From an uncultured Opitutales bacterium (lineage in GTDB: Bacteria > Verrucomicrobiota > Verrucomicrobiia > Opitutales > UBA9783): a stretch of 42,145 nt of DNA. Shown here one piece after another: positions 35,201 through 42,145 of the stretch. The stretch lies in the NCBI GenBank assembly GCA_944389435.1, contig CALXMI010000037.1:1-42145 (forward strand), read 5' to 3'. A program made the translations under genes and the position numbers. The notes below the pieces were generated by a model that saw only the letters and a program-made list of their open reading frames with translations, was not told where the DNA came from and searched no databases. Positions within the stretch are counted from its first letter, which is position 1. The number at the start of each line of letters is the position of its first letter.

Positions 35201-35669
35201 TGTTAGTATTAATAGAATAATAATCGCATTGGTTCTCTCTTCAATTCTTATACAAATGCTTATTATAGTCATTAACTGCAGTAATTTAAATGAATTATCG
35301 AATGAAGGTTGGATATTTGTTAATATTAATAGCAATTCATTATTTCCTTTTAATACATTATATATATTAATGGTTGGGTTGTTTTTCATGGTTATAAGGA
35401 GTTTTAATGAACTATTAAAAAAATTTGAGTATAACTTTTTTACAATTGCTGCTTCTTTTGCTTTTTCTTTAATAACATTCATATTATTTTGCATCGTAAT
35501 ATATAATATAACTTTCAGATTGTTAACACTATTATCTATGATAATGGTAAGCATTTTAGAAATAATTAAACATAAAAACAATTATCCCTCTTTGAAAGAA
35601 CCTCAATACAGTAAAATAATTAACTTTCTTAATGATGAATATCATTTTAATGACATTCATATAGGATAA
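32271..35669 (+). CDS. Membrane-anchored NACHT-type NTPase
   Basis: A protein of 1132 residues starting at TTG after TTAGGA. Order: an N-terminal hydrophobic segment (4-22), an extracytoplasmic-looking domain (25-195), a membrane segment (200-225), then a NACHT core with Walker A LGNAGEGKT (293-301), Walker B FILLIDGYDE (394-403) and FIMTSRTQ. Helical repeat-like sequence follows, then about four C-terminal membrane segments (from about residue 985). NACHT proteins are STAND NTPases, several of which defend bacteria against phage. Sensing of a surface signal, immunity to the cluster 2 peptide, or anti-phage defence are all possible. Its composition is very AT-rich. Confidence 0.85.
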   Translation: MKKFITVLIIILSSICIFATLTKSTSFNIEPTNLRFRNDYSSMYDQFPPNHVKIIKLEIIVHLNNTAIDISGEYIKNQTDSNTKKRIDDYIDSYYIPFANYDNTILCFSERTLYIITANNYESINTFEFIYNDNSLRIYDEFGHCDVYNCTFKYNDEDFFSNNSQISNNINDGTNTSTGELKPQAIQESESKFISFLKNIIIPWLWEIICAVLFSILICVFIFSRMSFILYRKYKKNLKTSIFPREHTWFGNNTPTEIYISTKVFIGDTCQEYGLLEYFSSAIMQDVSKYVILGNAGEGKTFSLSRLILALLDCFSIDKNNKNARKKIKKLIPVLLNFSQLSDCKSNDDLINVIYKNISDSVKLKSNIINKIIYFRYKSKMINTIEHYLNLGRFILLIDGYDEIANTEDRLHTSKMLMDFMNEFEKCNFIMTSRTQIYEKEKFLNIPPENTLYLSPLTKEQIHKFVSKWNFPNGKSSSDLFQRIVNTKQLEGIITNPLLLTMVTHTYSNSNISTFNSKTELYKSCCNCLLSEWENNKVFFKRIIRYNTIKNPNMKIELLSSLAYELYLSNSPSLEEERVLQIWANHPKENSYFHGQTQNVLDDIINQSSILERTNDSIRFRHKSFYEYFIALYFSQNNYDIKKLYENILSNLNILFFYFSLVPDEKIVTDFILNNSEYKKLICDIILERHIKYNTVIENIVDPIIDKTSFINLTDVQTLGYIAKQYPVVAQKIEDVLLKKLSSTNNKTERINVLIGLLIFCNKELLSSIFDKYISKIDIEYLVEYSGESINDFACLIVQLLEDNDHKINFIESLAKSFRFDAIYNIYNNSSNEIKDFAVIGLLYMGKEPELLNWLYTKKFADSITPDEQNKVNNIKENYGWENDRLSDEALTNLYTLTYLSSQVILNGFRPNMELVENKLAFLLCLLISDSKGKLYYELLNIDNLYIKSYVELTYHWNLIKRSKKKSNFLRKGIIDTVSINRIIIALVLSSILIQMLIIVINCSNLNELSNEGWIFVNINSNSLFPFNTLYILMVGLFFMVIRSFNELLKKFEYNFFTIAASFAFSLITFILFCIVIYNITFRLLTLLSMIMVSILEIIKHKNNYPSLKEPQYSKIINFLNDEYHFNDIHIG

Positions 35670-35747
35670 ACTATAAATTTGATAAGAGGAAAAATTGTGT
35701 TATGGACAATTTCATTCTTGTTGTTGTTGACAGTCAAACAGTAGAAA

Positions 35748-35781
35748 TAATTTGCCGAGATTACTATCTCGGCGAATTTTA
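35748..35781. terminator. Bidirectional terminator between the NACHT gene and regulator 2
   Basis: The arms GCCGAGAT (35754-35761) and ATCTCGGC (35766-35773) with loop TACT extend outward by five more A-T and G-T pairs. T-rich tracts lie on both strands. It lies between convergent genes. Confidence 0.85.
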
Positions 35782-35872
35782 TACTGTATTAACTTAATTT
35801 TTACTGTTACATTTAAAATTGATTCCAACTGCCCAAAAAGAGCATTTAAGTCAAAAAAATGAAATATAATTA

Positions 35873-36817
35873 TCATTCGCTGTATTTATACAATTTCTTA
35901 CACAGCTTTTTAAAATACTCTTTATTAATACTGTAAAAGACAGTTCTCCCTTCATATCTTGTGTTTACCATACCGGGTTTTGTCATTGACGACAAATGAT
36001 AATAGGCATTAGTGCCGCTTAAACACAATTGCTGCTCAATATCCTTAATCGTTATTTCTCCGCTTGTTTTCATCATCTCTAACAGCTTCAGTCTGTTGAT
36101 TTCCGTAAAAACATATCCAAAATCTTTTAAATCGTAGCGATTTTCGGTATCTATATTATTACTGTAATCCTCGCTTATCAATAATAAATAATTGCCGCTT
36201 TTCAGAGGAAAAACTTTCAATACTTCCTTGTCCAATAAAGAAACTGCACACACGGTATTATCAGAGATTTTATCAGTTAAATTCAGTTTATCCAACACTT
36301 TGGGTTCTAAAATACCCTGGTGAATTTTTGAAATGCTGAACGAATGATTTTCATACTTTCTTTTTAACTGTAAATTTAATTCCAACAGAGTCCTCATTAA
36401 CTCGTGTACAGTTTTAACAGGCTCAATAAATAACGAATATAGAGAGCTTTTTAATTCATCGGGATATTTCGACTTTAAAATTAACTTGTTTAAATCATAT
36501 AAAGACCTGAAATCGTTAAAAACAAATTTAATATTAACATCGCCGAAATAATAATCAATAATTCTATTTACGGAATTTTCACAGTCAATAAGCTTATTTT
36601 GAATAACCTCAATATTTTCATTGATCAATAATTCCTCATAGCTTTCAGCAAAAATATTCTGCATAAAGGAATACCCTTTGTCGCTCTTATAAAAGAAGGG
36701 CAGAATACAATCAGATACGCCTTTCCAGTCCAACCATTTATTTTCGTATTTGCTGTTAAAGTGTTCGGATAGAACATATATCATATCATAATAAATTCCA
36801 ATATCAGAATGAATCAT
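35873..36817 (-). CDS. Paralogous winged-helix regulator 2
   Basis: A protein of 314 residues. The C terminus ITIKDIEQQLCLSGTNAYYHL and RYEGRTVFYSINKEYF matches that of the regulator at 22117. The middle SLYSLFIEPVKTVHEL also matches. It is about 40 residues shorter at the N terminus. Its ATG has GGAGG nine bases upstream. Unlike regulator 1, no precursor-like gene follows; a bidirectional terminator does. It might control the plus-strand NACHT region, the resolvase or cluster genes; the target is unknown. Confidence 0.85.
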   Translation of the reverse strand: MIHSDIGIYYDMIYVLSEHFNSKYENKWLDWKGVSDCILPFFYKSDKGYSFMQNIFAESYEELLINENIEVIQNKLIDCENSVNRIIDYYFGDVNIKFVFNDFRSLYDLNKLILKSKYPDELKSSLYSLFIEPVKTVHELMRTLLELNLQLKRKYENHSFSISKIHQGILEPKVLDKLNLTDKISDNTVCAVSLLDKEVLKVFPLKSGNYLLLISEDYSNNIDTENRYDLKDFGYVFTEINRLKLLEMMKTSGEITIKDIEQQLCLSGTNAYYHLSSMTKPGMVNTRYEGRTVFYSINKEYFKKLCKKLYKYSE

Positions 36818-36842
36818 AAAACAATACCTCCGTACATTTGGA

Positions 36843-36862
36843 AAAAAGTATACTTTTTGATA
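36843..36862. repeat. Half-degenerate copy of a 24-bp palindrome
   Basis: AAAAAGTATACTTTTT (36843-36858) is a perfect palindrome with GATA on its right. The same core lies in the hairpin at 36972-37021 (TATCAAAAAGTATACC). It is upstream of regulator 2 and 0.15 kb from the resolvase gene. It could be an operator or a recombinase-binding half-site. Confidence 0.6.
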
Positions 36863-36896
36863 AAACTTACCATAATAATATTCTTAGTTTAAAATC

Positions 36897-36925
36897 TTGA
36901 TTTTAGACACTTTTTTTGATATAAT
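36897..36925 (+). promoter_or_regulatory. Promoter-like sequence without a downstream gene
   Basis: TTGATT (36897-36902), a 17-base spacer and TATAAT (36920-36925) form a good plus-strand promoter. Only about 45 bases separate it from the bidirectional hairpin at 36972-37021, so a transcript of roughly 90 bases without a credible frame would result. Confidence 0.5.
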
Positions 36926-36971
36926 TTCCTTGAAAAAATGTAAAATAATATGTTTTTTTAAAAATTTAGGT

Positions 36972-37663
<692 letters not shown>

Positions 37664-37737
37664 TTAATTTCGCAGTTGCTTTTATATGGACTTAATGTGT
37701 TTTTTCATTTTCAATATTTAAACAATGCAACTCCATT

Positions 37738-38613
37738 TTACCACTTTGCCACTATTTTTCCGTACACAAGTTTTCGCGTGTAGTCATACTTTGTAATAAC
37801 CACGATTACTTGGTCGCCAATATCAAAGTCTTCATCGCATTGGTACATCGAATAGGTGCACAGGCAGTCAAGGTTTTCCTCTAATTTACAGAACACGCCG
37901 CCTTTATATTTGCCGGAAATAGTAGAAGCACGGCGGGAATTAAGCGGATGGCGAATCTCCACACCGTCAAAGGGGTGAGGCTCTGCCTCTTTTACGGATA
38001 CGCGCAGTTGTTTGGTTTCATCGTCATATTCCTTTAGGATAGCGTTATGCGTTTCTCCAGGGTGGAACTTCTCACGCAGGTCGCTTATCATACCGTAGGA
38101 CAAATCTCTTTGCGAAAGCGTCATATCAAAGCCGCCGCTTGTTGCAAGCAGATGTGTGGCGCCGACCGCTAAAACATTTACGGCAACCTTTTTTCCTGCT
38201 TTGGGAGCAAGCTTCAGGAAAGAACGGCGTCTTACGCTCATTGCAAGCCTTCGTGATGCAGTACAGCAATCACTTTCACGGTCAATTCCTGTTATGACAT
38301 AATCTATAGTTGCACCCGTCATTGAACGGAGTACATGCTCGGGGCGGGTTGTTTTCTCGTCAAACCACACCTGTTGCTCGGGAATAAGGACTTTTACACG
38401 GTAACTTATAACAACCAGACAGTTAATAGCAACACGCTTGTTTTCTCCCGTTTCTTTGTCGGGGAGTGTTATAGTGTTGGTATCCATACCGACAACTCTG
38501 CCTGTAAGCACCGAGCCTGCTCGATAGGACGCGTATATCGCGTTCCATTCCTTTTGTTGTTCTTCGGATAAATCCTTGTCAAGTTCAGTTAAATCAAGAT
38601 CTTTGAAATCCAT
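37738..38613 (-). CDS. S1-domain RNA-binding-like protein
   Basis: A protein of 291 residues. Repeated segments have the S1 look: GSVLTGRVVGMDTNTITL near the N terminus, a middle copy, and GKYKGGVFCKLEENLDCLC near residue 235. It lacks a signal peptide and catalytic motif. It starts after AAGGAG, three bases beyond the preceding gene. S1-like proteins of this kind occur at the end of replication operons of clostridial elements; the role is unknown. Confidence 0.75.
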   Translation of the reverse strand: MDFKDLDLTELDKDLSEEQQKEWNAIYASYRAGSVLTGRVVGMDTNTITLPDKETGENKRVAINCLVVISYRVKVLIPEQQVWFDEKTTRPEHVLRSMTGATIDYVITGIDRESDCCTASRRLAMSVRRRSFLKLAPKAGKKVAVNVLAVGATHLLATSGGFDMTLSQRDLSYGMISDLREKFHPGETHNAILKEYDDETKQLRVSVKEAEPHPFDGVEIRHPLNSRRASTISGKYKGGVFCKLEENLDCLCTYSMYQCDEDFDIGDQVIVVITKYDYTRKLVYGKIVAKW

Positions 38614-38616
38614 AAT

Positions 38617-39150
38617 TTATTCTCCTTCCTTCGAGTAAAGATAAAATTCATATTCACCGTTATTCTTTAGAACATAACAGTGTTCGCAGGCAACTCGAAT
38701 ACCTTGCATTTGTTCTTCTTTTTCGGGTACGAATACAAACATACGGTACTTTGCATATTCGCCTTCAAGCTGTGCGGATATAACTGCCTCGGTTCCGTAT
38801 GCCACAGGGCAAATATCGTACCGCCAGAGCTTACTTCCGCGCCACTTGAAAAAGGTTAAGGCAAATATATCCTTGCCCTTTTTGAAAGGTTCGTTGAAAT
38901 CCGGTCCGAGCAGAAGCATTATGTCAATAGCCTCAATAATCTTTTCATCCAACTTGCCGCTTCGTGAAAAGAGATACCCGTTGCTTTTCTTGATTTTTCT
39001 GCCGGTCAATAAAGGATATATGGTTCGTTCCAAATCTGCGTTCGGATATTTGTGCTTTAGAATTGCTTGGGCCTGGTCTTCACGGACTGCCCCGAACAGA
39101 TTTAGTAGGTCCAAAATCACCTGTTGGTCTGCTTTCGTATAGGTCACCAT
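38617..39150 (-). CDS. DUF5697-like protein
   Basis: A protein of 177 residues. The N-terminal 70 residues look like a winged helix (QQVILDLLNLFGAVREDQAQ). The rest is an alpha/beta domain. It resembles DUF5697, a group found next to RepA_N initiators. The ATG at 39150 has AAGGAG nine bases upstream and is preferred over 39156 and 39198. The first 71 bases lie inside the end of the repA frame. Confidence 0.75.
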   Translation of the reverse strand: MVTYTKADQQVILDLLNLFGAVREDQAQAILKHKYPNADLERTIYPLLTGRKIKKSNGYLFSRSGKLDEKIIEAIDIMLLLGPDFNEPFKKGKDIFALTFFKWRGSKLWRYDICPVAYGTEAVISAQLEGEYAKYRMFVFVPEKEEQMQGIRVACEHCYVLKNNGEYEFYLYSKEGE

Positions 39151-40228
39151 CTTCATCGTCTCCTTCCTCAGCACCCCGAAAAGAATCCGGCGGTGCATAT
39201 AAATCTTTTTGGCTCACATACCTGGCCGGAAGGCTCAGTATCAAATCGCTGTCCTTTTCGCAAATATTATTGATAATGGTTGACATTATGTACGCCATCG
39301 GATTGATTATTCGTTCCTCATTGGATTTCATAGTTTCAACCGTGGAGATAAGGGTATCGCAGTCAAGCAGATTTAAGTAACTGCGCACCTTGGCCTGCGG
39401 CAGTATTGCGTTTCCGATTTTAAGGCTTTCGGAATAATACAACCGCTCTATTGCCTGTATCAGCATTTGGCGGACATTCTCCGAAAATATGTTAAGCTCA
39501 CAGCGGTTAAGGATATCCTGTATTGACTTTTCATCGTCGGTCTGTCCGTCCGTCATTTTTTTACGACCTATACCGCTAAGGTTTTCGTAAGACTGATTGA
39601 CAGACTGACTGTTCTCAATATGACTGTTTTCAGTCTTTTTATTATTAATCTTTTTAGTGTGCCGATCCGGCATATCTTGAACTTCCGTATCGTCAGTTCT
39701 TGATGTGCCGTTTTGACAGTTCTTGATGTGCGATTTCGGCATATCTTGATGTGCCGTTTCGGCATGTCTTGATATGCCGTTTTGGCACATCTGCATATTT
39801 AGCGGGTTTGCGGACTCTTTTTCGCCGTTTTCATCATTATTTCCGTCAAAGCTTTCGCTGAATTCTGCGGCGTCTTCATCGGTAAGCTCTGCTTTTAATA
39901 CATACAGAAGGTTAGGTGCGCCGAGACCTTGACGCTGCTCGTAAAGCAATCCGTTTTGAATGAGCTCCTTAAACGCCGATATAGATTTCTTATACGAAAT
40001 ATTAAGGGTGTTGGCGGCTTCTTCACGGGTATAAATGAGATAGACCTCGTTATCCTCATTAATCCAATCGTTTTTCTGGGATAAGGTCATACGGTTGAGC
40101 AAAAGCGAATAGATAAACTTAGCCTCAAGGGACATTTGCTTATATTTCGGGTTGGCGATGAGTGCAAGCGGTAAGCGTAGAAATTCACTTTTTACTACAT
40201 CGTTCACCCTATATGTTCGATCTATCAT
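39080..40228 (-). CDS. repA: RepA_N-family replication initiator with iterons in its gene
   Basis: A protein of 382 residues. The N-terminal 120 residues match the RepA_N winged-helix domain (FLRLPLALIANPKYKQMSLEAKFIY, with YTREEAANTLNISYKKS). A polar linker (about 125-215) is encoded by the 23-bp repeat array. The C-terminal domain (ILNRCELNIFSENVRQMLIQ) resembles DUF6017. RepA_N initiators bind iterons inside their own gene. GAGAGGG precedes the ATG. It overlaps the next gene by 71 bases. Confidence 0.9.
   Translation of the reverse strand: MIDRTYRVNDVVKSEFLRLPLALIANPKYKQMSLEAKFIYSLLLNRMTLSQKNDWINEDNEVYLIYTREEAANTLNISYKKSISAFKELIQNGLLYEQRQGLGAPNLLYVLKAELTDEDAAEFSESFDGNNDENGEKESANPLNMQMCQNGISRHAETAHQDMPKSHIKNCQNGTSRTDDTEVQDMPDRHTKKINNKKTENSHIENSQSVNQSYENLSGIGRKKMTDGQTDDEKSIQDILNRCELNIFSENVRQMLIQAIERLYYSESLKIGNAILPQAKVRSYLNLLDCDTLISTVETMKSNEERIINPMAYIMSTIINNICEKDSDLILSLPARYVSQKDLYAPPDSFRGAEEGDDEDGDLYESRPTGDFGPTKSVRGSP
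39652..39797. repeat. 23-bp iteron array inside repA (probable origin)
   Basis: Units begin at 39652, 39675, 39698, 39721, 39744 and 39767, exactly 23 bp apart, with a partial one at 39790. The consensus starts TCTTGATGTGCCGTTTCGG and ends CATA. Since 23 is not a multiple of three, the repeat is conserved as DNA and not as protein. RepA_N plasmids keep their origin at this place in the gene. Confidence 0.82.
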
Positions 40229-40259
40229 ACTTGATTATCCCTCTCTTTTTAATATTGTT

Positions 40260-42145
40260 CTAAATATTTTTAGGTGTTTCTTTCTTGTAATTGTAATTCT
40301 CAGCATTTTGATAAGAAATCTTTTTTGCAGGTGCATTATCCTCTGCGTCAAGCTGAACTTCCTCTGTAGTATCATCTTCAGGCTCTATAGGAATCTTTAC
40401 CTGATAGTTAGGAACAGAGTGACTTTGTGCACCTGTTGCACGCTTAGGTTTCTGTTTTTCCTGTTTCTGCCACAAAGGTTCATAGTCAATCGCCTTGCAG
40501 GGTTTAAGCTTATCAAAAAAAGGATGCTCTTCCGGAGTAATCTTGCTGAGCTTCAGCGGCTTTGAGCCGCGAATTAAAAGTATTGCTTGGTCTTTTGGTA
40601 AGCGCCGAACTTCATCAGGCATCATTAAGGATCTGCCGGTGCTTGTTTTGTTATGCGTGTACGGTCGTGTTGTGTTCAGGACGGGAGAAAACAGCGGCGT
40701 CATAGGAACTACGGAATTGTTTATACGAACCGTTATTTCTCCGCATTGGTCGCTGATATGTTCTGCGGTCATCATATCGTTACAGCCGAGAAAAAGCTGA
40801 TAATCGCAGTCACCGATGATTTCCTGCCATTCATTTTTGGGGTATCTGTTGGCTATCTGTGCGATACTCTGTATAGCCGCCTGAATGTTTATGTTTCTTG
40901 AACGGGCTACGGAGAATATCTTTTTGCTGTCTAAAAGACTGATATTACAAAACTCATCCATCAGCACATTAACACATACGGGAAGTCTGCGGTTGGGCTG
41001 ACTTCGGGCAAAATCGAATAGTTTAACGAACAGCAATGAAAAGAACATTGAAGATAAAAATTCGAGTGAACTGTCCTGATCGGATATGATACAAAAGTAG
41101 GCGCACTTTTGTTTTCCCGGTAATGTAAGGTCGATTTCGTGGTGTTTGGTTATATCATCAACCAACTTGTTTTGGAACACATTTAAGCGGTTGCCGAGAC
41201 CGATGATGATATTACCCCAAATCTGCTTATGAGCCTGACGGAAAATACCGTAGGGCGGCAGCGCAGGATGATCGGGCGGCAGACTTCTGAACTTTGCGTC
41301 AAGCTCCTGTACCGAGGTTGAGGACAGTATCTTGTAAATAGTGCCGAGACTGCGTTCTTCCACGGGCAGGAGCTTATCTGTGCCGGGATAGGTCATTGTG
41401 CCGACATAGTGCAAAAGAGCCATAAGCAGGTTTTTTTCCGCCTTAGCCCAGAAGTCGTCCTTGTCGCTTTCCGAGGAGGTGTTTCGTATAATGATTTCTG
41501 CCACATTCTGAACAAGGTTAAGATCGTTAGCGGTTTCGGTTACACAATTCCAACCGTCTGATGCAAACAGGTCAAGAAGATTGTAAGCACAAACGGTATA
41601 GCCCTCTCCTCTTAAAAATTCAGAGTACATTTCGTAAAACTCTGCTTTCGGATCGACCATAATAAGACTTTCACCGCGCTTTACTGCCTGCATAGCAAAA
41701 GGCATTACAAAGCCCCTTGATTTTCCTGTACCGGGTGAGCCATAGATTATTATGTTTTTGTTCATACCGCGAATATCCTTGAGGGATACATATTCGCCGT
41801 TATCCAATTTTCCGAACAGGGTTTCGTCTAAGGCGTCAATCGGACCCTTATTCAGCACCTCGGACAGCTCGTTTTTATTCATCCAGCCGGAGGTGCCGTG
41901 AGTCCCCTCGGGAAGAATCTCTATACCCCGTTCTTTGTCCTTTACTGTTTTGTATCCCGATAGAAGCTGATAGCCTTTTTTAGCAAACAGGCAGTACATA
42001 AGGACAACGAATATAGTTATCATCATGCCGTAGGGTGTGAAGACAGCACCGATGTTTTTGAAAGGGTTTAAGGTGAACCATTCTTCATTTGCGGCATTAC
42101 GAAAATTCATTACAGCAACGCCTATGCACCGCACAACCATTCCGT
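40260..42145 (-). CDS. VirD4/TraG-type conjugation coupling ATPase, 5' end cut by window
   Basis: At least 626 residues are visible; the frame stays open to the window edge, and a further N-terminal membrane segment is expected upstream. One membrane segment is visible (about residues 37-52). The Walker A motif IIYGSPGTGKSRG is at about 130-142, VDPKAEFYEM follows, and Walker B is VLMDEFCNI. It is the coupling protein that feeds DNA to the type IV secretion channel. The C-terminal tail is Pro/Lys/Glu-rich. It lies upstream of repA on the same strand. Confidence 0.92.
   Translation of the reverse strand, partial: GMVVRCIGVAVMNFRNAANEEWFTLNPFKNIGAVFTPYGMMITIFVVLMYCLFAKKGYQLLSGYKTVKDKERGIEILPEGTHGTSGWMNKNELSEVLNKGPIDALDETLFGKLDNGEYVSLKDIRGMNKNIIIYGSPGTGKSRGFVMPFAMQAVKRGESLIMVDPKAEFYEMYSEFLRGEGYTVCAYNLLDLFASDGWNCVTETANDLNLVQNVAEIIIRNTSSESDKDDFWAKAEKNLLMALLHYVGTMTYPGTDKLLPVEERSLGTIYKILSSTSVQELDAKFRSLPPDHPALPPYGIFRQAHKQIWGNIIIGLGNRLNVFQNKLVDDITKHHEIDLTLPGKQKCAYFCIISDQDSSLEFLSSMFFSLLFVKLFDFARSQPNRRLPVCVNVLMDEFCNISLLDSKKIFSVARSRNINIQAAIQSIAQIANRYPKNEWQEIIGDCDYQLFLGCNDMMTAEHISDQCGEITVRINNSVVPMTPLFSPVLNTTRPYTHNKTSTGRSLMMPDEVRRLPKDQAILLIRGSKPLKLSKITPEEHPFFDKLKPCKAIDYEPLWQKQEKQKPKRATGAQSHSVPNYQVKIPIEPEDDTTEEVQLDAEDNAPAKKISYQNAENYNYKKETPKNI

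Noticed and set aside
35135-35581. 148-codon minus-strand hydrophobic frame
   Set aside because: It is the reverse of the C-terminal membrane segments of the NACHT protein.
35702-35803. 33-codon frame (MDNFILVVVDSQ...) after the NACHT gene as a possible precursor
   Set aside because: It runs through the bidirectional terminator hairpin, its ribosome site is 12 bases away, and it has no leader or core pattern.
39675-39797. The 23-bp repeats as a CRISPR array
   Set aside because: The units are contiguous with no spacers and lie inside the coding sequence of repA; no cas gene is present.

Overview
The window looks like part of a conjugative mobile element, either an ICE or a large conjugative plasmid, from a low-to-mid GC member of the Clostridia, probably a gut Oscillospirales or Lachnospirales type. 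This rests on strong AGGAGG-type ribosome sites, frequent ATGA stop/start overlaps, a RepA_N initiator, a VirD4-like coupling protein and a DpnD/PcfM-like small protein. The species cannot be named from the sequence. I saw no rRNA, tRNA or CRISPR array. No homology search was run; family names come from motifs and recalled family patterns.

Backbone, left arm (1-13289, + strand). This is a tightly packed operon. It begins with a JAMM/JAB protease (cut by the window edge) and a ThiF/E1-like enzyme, followed by two small proteins. Then come a radical SAM protein, a DNA methyltransferase, a sigma-like protein and three unknown proteins. An E2-like protein with a candidate catalytic cysteine follows, so the arm carries a PRTRC-type ubiquitin-like cassette. 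The arm ends with DNA-processing genes: a Rad52-like annealing protein, a membrane coiled-coil protein, a Rad50/SbcC-like ATPase, a CHC2/Toprim primase-like protein, a DUF6744-like protein and a 57-residue DpnD/PcfM-like protein. Two tandem terminators close it.

Backbone, right arm (37738-42145, - strand). This holds a VirD4/TraG coupling ATPase (cut by the window edge), a RepA_N initiator with an array of 23-bp iterons inside its coding sequence, a DUF5697-like protein and an S1-domain protein. The two arms converge on an AT-rich cargo island (about 13380-37606) that has a serine resolvase at its right edge.

Cargo. The island carries two radical-SAM peptide (RiPP-like) gene sets. Cluster 1 (- strand, about 21815 to 15465, perhaps to 13479) has a near-consensus promoter and a 34-residue precursor ending CCPTGKTNS. 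It continues with a SPASM radical SAM enzyme, a PqqD-like recognition protein, an HPr-kinase-like kinase, an ABC exporter, a Dph6-like ATP pyrophosphatase, a prephenate-dehydratase-like protein and a DUF2000 protein. A BtrH-like protein with decayed paralogue fragments lies beyond. Cluster 2 (+ strand, 23301 to about 32247) has an XRE regulator, a zinc-ribbon protein, a second HPr-kinase-like protein, a signal-peptidase/PqqD fusion, a second SPASM enzyme, two ABC half-transporters, an ACP-FkbH protein and a frameshifted nucleotidyltransferase. A membrane-anchored NACHT ATPase follows. A second, 36-residue precursor starts at a TTG codon overlapping the stop codon of a winged-helix regulator, and that regulator diverges from cluster 2 across a 25-bp palindrome.

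Proposed working model (inference). Each precursor is bound by its PqqD domain, modified by its radical SAM enzyme, further tailored (phosphorylation by the HPr-kinase-like enzymes; possible amide, nucleotidyl or glyceryl chemistry by the others) and exported by ABC transporters. Paralogous winged-helix regulators lie next to cluster 2 and near the resolvase. I know of no described RiPP class with either exact enzyme set, but I could not check this.
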